From: Planctomycetota bacterium
Lineage (GTDB): Bacteria; Planctomycetota; Phycisphaerae; WQYP01
Reading direction: 5' to 3'
DNA: 14,563 nt
Assembly: GCA_021809365.1 (NCBI GenBank)
Contig: JAKBAC010000081.1
Coordinates: 1 to 14,563, forward strand
Shown: positions 7,550 to 14,420 of the stretch, piece after piece
Layout: each line of letters begins with the position of its first letter
How positions within the stretch are numbered: the first letter of the stretch is position 1
Translations under genes and position numbers: made by a program
The notes under the pieces: generated by a model
Told to the model about the DNA's origin: nothing
Database searches by the model: none
What the model saw: only the letters and a program-made list of their open reading frames with translations

Positions 7550-7803
7550 GGGAAACTCCTTATAAAAAACAGCTCTTACTTGTCCGCACATCAATGCGAA
7601 CCCATGGTGGGTAGGTTATCGGGCCAGTATGAAGCAGGTATGAGCGTCTTATAAATATTGCAATAAGAATGAAGCCTGCGTACCGCCGATGCGCCACTGC
7701 TGCCTCTTTTTCTATTGCTCGCGTAAGATGTTGACGTGAAATTGGCCGCTGGCCGGCCAGCCATTTGCTGCTGGGATTGGTAAGTACACATTGGGCAAAC
7801 TTT
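7550..7803. other. Divergent intergenic region between PEP-CTERM and PKS-operon genes
   Basis: These 254 bases must hold the promoters for both directions. An AT-rich patch at 7648-7668 (TTATAAATATTGCAATAAG) is the best place for -10 elements, but I find no -35 at proper spacing on either strand. A TTGACG at 7731-7736 also lacks a partner -10. The clearest structural signal is the palindrome listed separately at 7748-7761. No small gene is evident. Confidence 0.4.
7748..7761. promoter_or_regulatory. Perfect 14-bp palindrome upstream of the PKS operon, possible operator
   Basis: The bases GCTGGCCGGCCAGC are a perfect dyad, 43 bases before the ATG of the methyltransferase gene. Location and symmetry would suit a dimeric repressor site or a leader hairpin. 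It is GC-only at its core, so chance in moderately GC-rich DNA is possible, and no flanking second site is seen. Confidence 0.3.
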
Positions 7804-8490
7804 ATGAAACAGCGTCGCGTCCCTGAAATCATGGATTCTCCGGATCTTCCCGCAGGCAGTCACCATCGTGCGCTGGCCGGGTTGGAGCGGATCAACTATT
7901 GGAGCGATAGTGTGGGAATCGTTTGGGAGCAGATCGAACCGCTGTTGCAACCGGATCGTCCATTGCGGATTTTGGATGTCGCGACCGGTGCGGGAGATGT
8001 TCCCATCGGGCTGTGGAAACGGGCCAAAGCGCGCAATGCCACCGTGGAGATTGAAGCCTGTGACAAAAGCCAGGTCGCAATCGAACATGCCACGCTCAAT
8101 GCCCAACGGCACGGGGTACCGATGCGCTTCTTTGTGCTGGACATTTTCACCGATCCAATTCCATCGGCCTATGATGTCATTGTGAGTTCATTATTCATGC
8201 ACCATCTGGATGCCGCCGATGCGGTGGCTTTTTTGTCCAAGCTGTCAGTTGCAGCGCGGCGGAGGCTTATTATTAATGATCTGCAACGCAGTTTGGCGGG
8301 ATGGTTGCTGGCACTTGCCGCTGGCGGGATATTGCGGTCGCGCGTGGTCTGCGTGGATGGGCCGCGATCCGTGCGGGCGGCTTATACAATTCGGGAAGCT
8401 GTTGAACTTGCCCGTCAGGCAGGACTGAATCCCGTACACATTGAACCGCGATTTCCCTATCGCTTTGTGATGACCTGGAGCCGGCTATGA
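7804..8490 (+). CDS. Class I SAM-dependent methyltransferase of the type III PKS operon
   Basis: From the ATG at 7804 the protein has 228 residues and a Rossmann-type methyltransferase fold. Motif I is ILDVATGAGD (56-65), the SAM-ribose acidic residue is Asp87 in EACDKS, and motif IV-like sequence YDVIVSSLFMHHL spans 123-135. The N-terminus (RRVPEIMDSPDL, then a HHRALAGLERIN segment) is the helical lead-in common in small-molecule O/C-methyltransferases found beside polyketide synthases. The C-terminal part has a hydrophobic stretch (LAGWLLALAAGGIL, 164-177) that may contact membrane or a lipid substrate. The likely role is methylation of the aromatic or pyrone product of the PKS encoded two genes on. 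I chose 7804 over the upstream TTG at 7765 by family resemblance, although no good ribosome site is seen. The stop overlaps the next start (ATGA). Confidence 0.85.
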   Translation: MKQRRVPEIMDSPDLPAGSHHRALAGLERINYWSDSVGIVWEQIEPLLQPDRPLRILDVATGAGDVPIGLWKRAKARNATVEIEACDKSQVAIEHATLNAQRHGVPMRFFVLDIFTDPIPSAYDVIVSSLFMHHLDAADAVAFLSKLSVAARRRLIINDLQRSLAGWLLALAAGGILRSRVVCVDGPRSVRAAYTIREAVELARQAGLNPVHIEPRFPYRFVMTWSRL

Positions 8491-9629
8491 TATGCAGCGC
8501 CGTAGGCGATTCTGTGGATCGCCTCTGGGATGTGTTGGTTGTCGGGGCGGGCGTGGCCGGTGCCATGGCGGCGTGGGGTGCGGCCCGGGAAGGCAAAAGC
8601 GTGCTCTTACTGGACAAAGCCCATTTCCCACGCGGCAAAGCCTGCGGATGCTGCTTAAATCATACGGCGGTGACAATTCTGGATCAGGCCAAATTTAATT
8701 TCCGCCGGCTCGGAGCAATACCACTGGATCACTTGGATCTTTCATGCGCAGGAACGCGGGCATCACTTCCCATTCCCGGAGGATTGGCAGTGGGGCGGGA
8801 CGTTCTTGATACGGCGCTGGTGGAACATGCCGTCAACGCGGGAGCGATATTTCTTCCAGGCGCGATAGTAGAGGACACGCAGTTGCACGGTGCTTGTCGC
8901 TGGGTGCGGGTGCTCGAAGATGGTTTGCCAATGCAGGTAAGGGCCAAGATTATTCTGGTGGCGGATGGTCTGGCAGGGCGGCTGTTGCGGGCGGAGAATT
9001 CCGCGCGCGTGGCCAGTGATTCACGTATTGGCGTCGCGGGCACAGCGGAATATTCCGGTAGCGACTATGCGCCCGGCACAATATACATGGCGTGTGCAAA
9101 GGATGGTTATGTCGGACTGGTACGCCTGGATGGGAATAAAATCCATCTGGCAGCCGCACTTCAATCGCATGGCGTTAAGAAGTCCAGAGGAACCGCCGCG
9201 GCGGTAGCGGAAATTATCCGGGCCGCCGGCCTGACAGTCCCCCAGGGGCTTGCGACATGTCGCTGGTATGGGGCACCCGCCCTGACGCGGCACCGTTCGC
9301 GCGTGGCGGAGGAACGCCTGTTTATCCTGGGCGACGCCGCCGGTTATGTCGAGCCGTTTTCCGGAGAAGGCATGGCCTGGGCACTGGCCGCCGCGCGCGA
9401 TGTTATTCCGCTGGTAGTGCGAGCGTCTCAAAAATGGAGCTATGATCTGGCGGATCAGTGGCAGCGGCGACAGCGTGATGTGATGGAATCTCGCCATCGG
9501 GTATGCAGGGCGATGACATTGATGTTGCGCCATCAAGGTGTCACACATTGGGCGGTGCGTGCCTTGCAAATAGCGCCGGGATTGGCCCGGCCATTGATGC
9601 GATTCATCAATCGGCCTATTGTCAATTAA
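8487..9629 (+). CDS. FAD-dependent oxidoreductase, geranylgeranyl reductase / aromatic hydroxylase-like
   Basis: This 380-residue flavoprotein has the p-hydroxybenzoate-hydroxylase/geranylgeranyl-reductase fold. It has an N-terminal dinucleotide-binding motif VVGAGVAGAMAA (18-29), LLDKAHFPRGKACG (41-54, the family's second signature), a DG motif VADGLAGRLLR (158-168) and the FAD-phosphate motif ILGDAAGYVEPFSGEGMAWA (280-299). Members either hydroxylate aromatics or reduce isoprenoid double bonds; the genetic context favours oxidation of a polyketide phenol, possibly to a quinone. Its start overlaps the methyltransferase stop (ATGA) with GGAG about seven bases upstream, so the two are translationally coupled. 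The stop is 16 bases before the PKS start. The Cys-rich CGCC at 53-56 is a common feature of this subgroup, but its role is not known to me. Confidence 0.85.
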   Translation: MICSAVGDSVDRLWDVLVVGAGVAGAMAAWGAAREGKSVLLLDKAHFPRGKACGCCLNHTAVTILDQAKFNFRRLGAIPLDHLDLSCAGTRASLPIPGGLAVGRDVLDTALVEHAVNAGAIFLPGAIVEDTQLHGACRWVRVLEDGLPMQVRAKIILVADGLAGRLLRAENSARVASDSRIGVAGTAEYSGSDYAPGTIYMACAKDGYVGLVRLDGNKIHLAAALQSHGVKKSRGTAAAVAEIIRAAGLTVPQGLATCRWYGAPALTRHRSRVAEERLFILGDAAGYVEPFSGEGMAWALAAARDVIPLVVRASQKWSYDLADQWQRRQRDVMESRHRVCRAMTLMLRHQGVTHWAVRALQIAPGLARPLMRFINRPIVN

Positions 9630-9645
9630 TCACCATGGAGGTTCA

Positions 9646-10710
9646 ATGGGCTTGCATATCGGCGGCATTGGTGTGGCGCTTCCCGCGCACCGGATCAGTC
9701 AGGAGCGAGCCTGCGGTATCGCCCGTACCGGCCTCAATGACAAGCAGTCGCGGCTGCTTGCCACGATCTACCGCCGGTCCACCATCAAATCGCGGCATAT
9801 CGTGCTCCTGGATCAGGACGATGGCACAACATCTTTTTATGATCCCGCCGATGCAAACGGTGGCCCGGGTACGGAAACACGCATGCGGCGTTATGCCGCT
9901 GAAGCGATTCCCCTGGCCATTCGCGCAGCGCAAAATGGATTACAAAATGCGGCTTATGACGCCGGCTCAATTACGCATTTAATTACTGTATCCTGCACGG
10001 GCTTTTTCTCGCCTGGACTGGATCGGGAACTGATCGAAGCGCTGCCACTGACCCGTTCCGTCAGCCGCACCAACATCGGTTTTATGGGTTGCCACGCGGC
10101 GCTCAACGCCATGCAGGTGGCGCTGGCCATCGCCAACGCGCAAAGCGGCGCTAAAATTCTTCTATGCGCCACGGAATTATGCAGCCTGCATTTTCAGCAG
10201 GGGTGGGATACCGACAATGTGCTGCCGAACGCATTATTTGCCGATGGCTCCGCGGCATTGGTTGGTACATTTTCCCACGACCATCAACCGTGGACCTGCC
10301 GCGCCACCGGTTCGTATCTGCTGCCGGATTCCAGTTCGGATATGACCTGGCGTATCGGCGATCATGGCTTTCGCATGACCTTATCGCGGCGCGTGCCGGC
10401 GCTGATTGCGGAACATCTCAAGCCCTGGCTGCAGCATTGGCTGGCCGCGCAGAACCTGTCCATCGCGCAAATTCGCTCCTGGGCCGTACATCCGGGTGGC
10501 CCCGGAATTTTGGAGTCCGTCGGAACGGCTCTGGCGTTGCCTGCCGATGCGCTGGACGTCTCCCGCGCGGTATTGGCGGATAATGGAAACATGTCATCTC
10601 CAACCATCCTGTTTATTCTTGATCGCCTGCGGCGAATGTCGGCACCGCGCCCCTGCGTCATGCTGGCCTTCGGCCCGGGCCTGGCCATTGAGGCGGCACT
10701 ATTGGTATAA
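9646..10710 (+). CDS. Type III polyketide synthase (chalcone/alkylresorcinol synthase family)
   Basis: The protein has 354 residues from the ATG at 9646, which has a strong GGAGG six bases upstream; the frame's extension to 9619 has none. The catalytic triad of the chalcone-synthase superfamily is complete: Cys117 in VSCTGFFSPGLD, His282 in WAVHPGGPGILE and Asn315 in GNMSS. The WRIGDHGFRMTLS block (235-247) and the C-terminal AFGPG loop (341-345) are also present. Such homodimers extend an acyl-CoA starter with malonyl-CoA and cyclise the chain to a resorcinol, phloroglucinol, resorcylic acid or pyrone. Bacterial members often use long fatty-acyl starters. The starter and ring type cannot be read from the sequence. 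As last gene of the operon after the methyltransferase and flavoenzyme, it supplies their substrate. No acyl-CoA ligase or export gene is adjacent. Confidence 0.93.
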   Translation: MGLHIGGIGVALPAHRISQERACGIARTGLNDKQSRLLATIYRRSTIKSRHIVLLDQDDGTTSFYDPADANGGPGTETRMRRYAAEAIPLAIRAAQNGLQNAAYDAGSITHLITVSCTGFFSPGLDRELIEALPLTRSVSRTNIGFMGCHAALNAMQVALAIANAQSGAKILLCATELCSLHFQQGWDTDNVLPNALFADGSAALVGTFSHDHQPWTCRATGSYLLPDSSSDMTWRIGDHGFRMTLSRRVPALIAEHLKPWLQHWLAAQNLSIAQIRSWAVHPGGPGILESVGTALALPADALDVSRAVLADNGNMSSPTILFILDRLRRMSAPRPCVMLAFGPGLAIEAALLV

Positions 10711-10807
10711 CTCTCCTAACCCCGGAGCACCGTCATGGTAATGCGGTGCCGCTGGTACGAGCGGAGGCTGACGGTGCCGGGTTATCACCACGGTGCTCGA
10801 GGGAGAG
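10711..10807. repeat. Large imperfect inverted-repeat structure directly after the PKS stop
   Basis: CTCTCC (10711-10716) and GAGCACCGT (10726-10734, within about one base) pair with ACGGTGCTC (10790-10798) and GGAGAG (about 10801-10806). They form an interrupted long stem with internal loops. Inside it, GGTGCCG recurs twice (about 10745 and 10774), and TAACCC/GGGTTA offer a competing pairing. There is no T-run, so this is not a classical terminator; it may stabilise the 3' end of the operon mRNA or be an eroded intergenic repeat. The remainder of the gap to 11014 contains no gene. Confidence 0.45.
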
Positions 10808-10865
10808 ACCATTGCGGTATTCGTAACCCGCATAAAGTGTTGCGCACCGCGCCCCATGCCAAAGC

Positions 10866-10891
10866 ACCGGCATTGACAGACCGGCATTGAC
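10866..10891 (+). repeat. Tandem 12-bp direct repeat upstream of the UDP-glucuronate decarboxylase gene
   Basis: ACCGGCATTGAC occurs at 10866-10877 and again at 10880-10891, a period of 14 bases. It could be a transcription-factor site ahead of the gene at 11015, about 120 bases downstream, or a small slippage duplication. The TTGAC cores look like -35 elements but have no matching -10. Confidence 0.5.
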
Positions 10892-11014
10892 CATGGCGAC
10901 AAAGTGACGTTGCCCTTAAAATGCAACGGCTTGGATACTCAATACCCGATGGAGAACGTCATGGTGTATGACTGGTTTCGGCGGGCGAGATTTTCGGATG
11001 AAGGATTATAGAGC

Positions 11015-12001
11015 ATGAAATTGGAACTTCCCGCCCGGTGCCACACGCAGCCGATGAAGGTGCTTTTGACCGGTGCCGCAGGCTTTCTTGGATCGCATCT
11101 TGCTGAGGCGCTCGTGGCCCTGGGGCATGATGTCACCGGTGTGGATTCGCTGATTACCGGCGCGCGCGAAAATTTGCGCGGTCTGGAAAACAATCCGCAT
11201 TTCAAACTCATTGAACATGATCTTGCCGCGGGCCTGCCGCAAGCGGTGGCCCACGGTCACTTTGATCGCATCTGGCACCTCGCCAGCCCGGCCAGTCCGG
11301 TCGGTTATGTGCGACATCAAGTTATCACCCTCAAGGTCAATGCCATGGCGACGGTGGCTCTGCTGGAGTTGGCCGAACGGTGCAAGGCCCGCCTGTTCAT
11401 CGCGTCCACCAGTGAATGTTATGGCGATCCGCTGGAACATCCCCAGCGGGAAACCTACTGGGGACATGTGAACCCCGTGGGCATGCGCAGCATGTATGAT
11501 GAGGCCAAACGCTTCATGGAAGCGGCCACCATGGCCTATCACCGCGAACGCGGCGTGGATACCCGCATCGTGCGGATATTCAACACTTACGGCCCGCGCC
11601 TGGCGGTGGACGATGGCCGGGTTGTCGTGGCGTTCATCAAGCAATCCATGAAAGGTGAGCCGCTGACCGTACAAGGTGATGGCTCGCAGACGCGATCGCT
11701 TTGCTACGTGGATGATGAGATTCGCGGGTTTATCATGCTCATGGAATCACAACCGTATCATCTGCCCGTCAACATCGGCAATCCCGATGAAGTTTCGGTC
11801 CTGCAACTTGCGATGGAAATAAGGGATCTGGTGGGATCAAAAAGTGAAATTATTCATACGCCGTTGCCGCCGGATGATCCGCGTCAGCGCTGTCCGGATA
11901 TTGCGCTGGCTGAATCCCTGCTGCAATGGTCGCCGATTATTGATCGCCGCGAGGGGCTTAAACGCACCATCGCCTATTATCGCGACAAGCTCAAGCTCTG
12001 A
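11015..12001 (+). CDS. UDP-glucuronate decarboxylase-like (UXS) short-chain dehydrogenase/epimerase
   Basis: This 328-residue extended-SDR enzyme most resembles UDP-glucuronate decarboxylases, which convert UDP-glucuronate to UDP-xylose using bound NAD+. Evidence: the Rossmann motif TGAAGFLGSHL (19-29), HLASPASPVGY (88-98), the FIASTSECYGDPLEHPQ block (catalytic Thr132, Ser133 and Glu134), YWGHVNPVGMRSMYDEAKR (148-166, with Tyr161 and Lys165), RIFNTYGPR (187-195), and the late Arg-containing PPDDPRQRCPDI segment. The 'SPASP' and 'HPQxExYWG' blocks separate UXS from UDP-galactose epimerases and dTDP-glucose dehydratases. UDP-xylose feeds exopolysaccharide or glycan synthesis, but no glycosyltransferase lies nearby. 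The start at 11015 is chosen for its GAAGGA nine bases upstream; Met14 (11054), just before the Rossmann strand, is the alternative. It converges with mqnE, the stop codons being 7 bases apart. Confidence 0.9.
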   Translation: MKLELPARCHTQPMKVLLTGAAGFLGSHLAEALVALGHDVTGVDSLITGARENLRGLENNPHFKLIEHDLAAGLPQAVAHGHFDRIWHLASPASPVGYVRHQVITLKVNAMATVALLELAERCKARLFIASTSECYGDPLEHPQRETYWGHVNPVGMRSMYDEAKRFMEAATMAYHRERGVDTRIVRIFNTYGPRLAVDDGRVVVAFIKQSMKGEPLTVQGDGSQTRSLCYVDDEIRGFIMLMESQPYHLPVNIGNPDEVSVLQLAMEIRDLVGSKSEIIHTPLPPDDPRQRCPDIALAESLLQWSPIIDRREGLKRTIAYYRDKLKL

Positions 12002-12008
12002 ATTATAT

Positions 12009-13208
12009 TCAATTGGCAACATGCCAGTCGCTGCCGTTGCGAATCACCTGCCGATACAGTGTATCGCGTTCCACGGGAATGTAGCCCGCCTCCACAATCA
12101 GCCTCCGAATATCTTCCACGGTCTGTTCCTGATGCTTATTTCCTGATCCGCCCTCGCGTTTGGTAATGTCATACCACACCACGGTACCGTCCAGATCATC
12201 CACACCAAAGTTCAGGCTTACCTGTGAAAGTTTCATGCTTTGCATGATCCAGAAAGCCTTGACATGCGGAAAGTTGGGCAGCATGAGCCGGGATATGGCC
12301 AGCATCTTCATATCTTCCAAGCCCGTATTTCCGGGCAGGTGGCCCAACTCACTGCCATCGGGAATAAACGAAAGCGGAATAATGCACTGAAAGCCCGGTG
12401 CGTCATCCTGTAATTCACGCAGCTTGATCAGATGCCGCACGCGTTCGGCCCGCGTTTCAACATGGCCATACAGAATGGTCGCATTGGTCTTAATGCCCAG
12501 TTCATGCGCGACGCGATGCACCTGCATCCAGCCGTCGCTCCGGAGTTTGCCCTTGAAGACTTCATCATGCACGCGGTCATCAAACACTTCCGCGCCGCCG
12601 CCCGGCATGGAACCCAGGCCATGCTCCCGCAGCGCCTCCAGAACTTCCCGGATCGAAAGTTTCGAGATGCGGCAGAAATGATCTATTTCAATGGCGGTAA
12701 AACACTTCAGGTGCAATCGTGGATACCGCTTCTTGATGCCACTGAGCATTTCCAGATACCACGCAAACGGCAGCCAGGGGTGCAAGCCCCCGACAATGTG
12801 CACTTCAGTGGCCCCGGCGGCGTCCATTTCACCGGCGATCCTGTAAATTTCCGCCAGATCATATTCATACGCACCCTCTTCCCCACGTTTGCGCTGAAAT
12901 TCGCAGAACTTGCAGGATAAAGCGCAGATATTGGAATAATTGATATGCCGATTAATGTTGTAATAGGCGATGCGACCGTGCATGGCCTCGCGCACCGCAT
13001 TGGCCAGGGCACCGATTGTAAATATATCGCGCGAGTTCCAAAGTGCCATGCCGTCATCAAAATTCAACCGCTGGTTGGACAACACTTTTTCCGCTATGGG
13101 CCGTAGCGCCGCATCGGCAATGTCCGCGGGATTCACGGCGTATGATAGGACGGGCTTGGGCGCTATATTGTCCGCGGCGGATAAAGTGGGCATGTCCAAG
13201 GGCACCAT
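12009..13208 (-). CDS. mqnE: Aminofutalosine synthase MqnE (radical SAM)
   Basis: MqnE joins SAM to the enolpyruvyl benzoate made by MqnA, giving aminodeoxyfutalosine in the alternative (futalosine) menaquinone pathway. The radical SAM motif CALSCKFC is at residues 95-102 (Cys95, Cys99, Cys102), followed by EFQRKRGEEGAY. VHIVGGLHPWLPFAWYLEML, CFTAIEIDHF, GGGAEVF and NATILYGHVE are characteristic of MqnE/MqnC-like enzymes; the 'GGLHP' plus 'TAIEI' combination favours MqnE. With the start at 13208 the protein has 399 residues. The frame continues to an ATG at 13271, but that codon lies at or before the predicted transcript start (~13268) and has no ribosome site, whereas 13208 has GGAG nine bases upstream. 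Even so, about 35 residues precede the usual N-terminus (IAEKVL segment). No other mqn gene is in the window. Confidence 0.92.
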   Translation of the reverse strand: MVPLDMPTLSAADNIAPKPVLSYAVNPADIADAALRPIAEKVLSNQRLNFDDGMALWNSRDIFTIGALANAVREAMHGRIAYYNINRHINYSNICALSCKFCEFQRKRGEEGAYEYDLAEIYRIAGEMDAAGATEVHIVGGLHPWLPFAWYLEMLSGIKKRYPRLHLKCFTAIEIDHFCRISKLSIREVLEALREHGLGSMPGGGAEVFDDRVHDEVFKGKLRSDGWMQVHRVAHELGIKTNATILYGHVETRAERVRHLIKLRELQDDAPGFQCIIPLSFIPDGSELGHLPGNTGLEDMKMLAISRLMLPNFPHVKAFWIMQSMKLSQVSLNFGVDDLDGTVVWYDITKREGGSGNKHQEQTVEDIRRLIVEAGYIPVERDTLYRQVIRNGSDWHVAN

Positions 13209-13274
13209 GGAATTCATCTCCGTGAAGGCAACTTCATCGAACCAGCGCAGCATACGCGCCAATCGAGGCATTTA

Positions 13275-13302
13275 ATTATAGTCCGTTTCAGAAATTTATG
13301 AA
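13275..13302 (-). promoter_or_regulatory. Promoter for mqnE
   Basis: On the minus strand there is a perfect TATAAT (13280-13275), with TTCATA (13302-13297, 4 of 6 consensus bases) 16 bases upstream. The predicted start near 13268 gives a leader of about 60 bases to the preferred ATG at 13208, and argues against translation from the ATG at 13271. Confidence 0.45.
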
Positions 13303-13354
13303 AATTTACTTACAATCTGTTGGCTACGCGTAACAAGCTCCGCTGCGTTAACTT

Positions 13355-13382
13355 TTCAAATCCGCGCGGTTTCGGGTATAAA
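13355..13382 (+). promoter_or_regulatory. Promoter for the peptidyl-prolyl isomerase gene
   Basis: TTCAAA (13355-13360, 4 of 6) is 16 bases before TATAAA (13377-13382, 5 of 6). The predicted start near 13390 leaves about 50 bases before the ATG at 13441. It is divergent from the mqnE promoter, the two -35 elements being 52 bases apart. Confidence 0.4.
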
Positions 13383-13440
13383 TGCGTCTTGGCCATGACG
13401 TTGATTTGCATGGCTGGAATTGCATACAAGGAATCACACC

Positions 13441-13926
13441 ATGACTGATACCGCCAAACCCACCGCACCCCACATTCGCATGGAAACCGATCAGGGAGTT
13501 ATTGAATTGGAATTGTGGCCCGATGTGGCACCGAAGACCGTTGAAAATTTTGTCACGCTGGCCGGCAAGGGATTTTATAATGGCCTGACGTTTCACCGCA
13601 TTATTCCGGGCTTTATGATTCAGGGTGGCTGCCCAACCGGAACCGGTACCGGCGGGCCGGGTTATCACGTTAAGGCGGAATTCAGCAACCGTAAGCATGT
13701 TCGCGGAGTCATCAGCATGGCCCGTTCATCCGATCCCGATTCCGCCGGCTCGCAATTTTTCATTGTCCATGCCGATGCTCCACATCTGGATGGGCAGTAC
13801 ACTTGTTTTGGGCAAGTAACGGTCGGCCTGGATGTGGTGGACAAACTGGCCGCCACACCGCTTAAAGACCCGCGTTCAGGTGCGCCAAAAATCGCGCCGA
13901 AAATTAAAACAGTCAGCGCAAAATGA
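13441..13926 (+). CDS. Cyclophilin-type peptidyl-prolyl cis-trans isomerase
   Basis: This 161-residue single-domain cyclophilin catalyses cis-trans isomerisation of Xaa-Pro bonds during protein folding. Family signatures are all present: VAPKTVENFVTLA (29-41), FHRIIPGFMIQGG (51-63, with the catalytic Arg53 and the Phe58/Met59/Gln61 pocket), TGTGTGGPGY (66-75), GVISMARS, SAGSQFFIV (101-109) and LDGQYTCFGQV (117-127). The usual Trp/His of the cyclosporin-contact region is Tyr120-Thr121 here, as in many bacterial forms that are poorly drug-sensitive. There is no signal peptide, so it should be cytoplasmic. The ATG at 13441 is preferred because AAGGA lies eight bases upstream; the extension to a TTG at 13420 is not needed. 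It is a single-gene transcript divergent from mqnE; no T-rich terminator is seen after it. Confidence 0.94.
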   Translation: MTDTAKPTAPHIRMETDQGVIELELWPDVAPKTVENFVTLAGKGFYNGLTFHRIIPGFMIQGGCPTGTGTGGPGYHVKAEFSNRKHVRGVISMARSSDPDSAGSQFFIVHADAPHLDGQYTCFGQVTVGLDVVDKLAATPLKDPRSGAPKIAPKIKTVSAK

Positions 13927-14012
13927 TTACCCTACATTCCCCGGGGGGCGTAGCAATAAATCCGAACCAAGCCTCTGCGGTGCGAGTTGTCAGGATGAAC
14001 CCTTCTCATGGT

Positions 14013-14030
14013 GCCGGCATTTATGCCGCC
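14013..14030 (+). repeat. 18-bp hairpin repeat, copy 1
   Basis: GCCGGCATTTATGCCGCC contains the dyad GGCAT-TT-ATGCC and is repeated exactly at 14153-14170, 140 bases downstream. It lies 86 bases past the isomerase stop codon. Confidence 0.75.
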
Positions 14031-14055
14031 AATTTCGCCGTTCGCCCGGAAAAAT

Positions 14056-14070
14056 TGCCACGCCGTGGCA
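14056..14070. repeat. 15-base dyad, TGCCACG arms around a central C
   Basis: The arms TGCCACG (14056-14062) and CGTGGCA (14064-14070) are perfectly complementary around one base. It is a cruciform- or operator-sized dyad with no second copy found in the window. Confidence 0.4.
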
Positions 14071-14152
14071 CGTGGTGCGCGGGGGTGTGGCCATATTTAT
14101 TTCGGCAAAGGGCGGGTAATGGGCCTGACGGCGCACCGGAATTCGTCTTAGC

Positions 14153-14170
14153 GCCGGCATTTATGCCGCC
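14153..14170 (+). repeat. 18-bp hairpin repeat, copy 2
   Basis: This is identical to 14013-14030. Here the repeat is followed by GGC, so the hairpin extends to GCCGGCAT / ATGCC-GCCGGC with a small bulge. The flanks of the two copies differ, which points to an interspersed element and not a simple duplication of the whole region. Confidence 0.75.
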
Positions 14171-14267
14171 GGCTTCGGTATTCCTGCCAAAAATTATGGC
14201 CACAACCGAGGGCGCATGGCCTGTGAAAGTTTCCGTCCCTGGATTCGGATAGAGCGCGTAGCCGCGA

Positions 14268-14304
14268 TCAAACATGTTAGCCGGTGGGTTTAACCCACCG
14301 GGGT
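14268..14304 (+). repeat. 37-bp palindrome-bearing direct repeat, copy 1
   Basis: The unit begins TCAAACATGTTAG, then has CCGGTGGGTT and AACCCACCGG as 10-bp perfect arms around a single T, and ends GGT. An identical copy lies at 14384-14420. Directly after copy 1, CCGGGG/CCCCGG form a second short dyad (14298-14311). Confidence 0.85.
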
Positions 14305-14383
14305 TCCCCGGAAAAAATGCGGCTAACGGCGACGAACAACCGGAGTTAGGGGTTAGGTAGTCGGCGACACTACGCCGCCGCGC

Positions 14384-14420
14384 TCAAACATGTTAGCCGG
14401 TGGGTTTAACCCACCGGGGT
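14384..14420 (+). repeat. 37-bp palindrome-bearing direct repeat, copy 2
   Basis: This is an exact copy of 14268-14304, start-to-start distance 116 bases. The intervening DNA (14305-14383) shares words with the repeat (GGCTAAC, GTTAGGGGTTAGG), as if older, decayed copies lay between them. Confidence 0.85.

Noticed and set aside
10873..10892. TTGACA/TTGACC as -35 elements for the UXS gene
   Set aside because: No acceptable -10 occurs 16-18 bases downstream of either.
13923..14252. Rightward 109-codon frame overlapping the isomerase stop (ATGA)
   Set aside because: It runs through both copies of the 18-bp hairpin repeat and a further dyad, has no recognisable protein features, and its only merit is the start overlap.
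14298..14317. CCGGGG/CCCCGG hairpin followed by AAAAAA as a terminator
   Set aside because: The loop is only 2 bases, and the run is A on the plus strand and lies on the wrong side for the minus strand.
14268..14420. Possible CRISPR array from the two 37-bp repeats
   Set aside because: There are only two copies, the 79-base gap between them is too long for a spacer and shares words with the repeat, and no cas gene is nearby.
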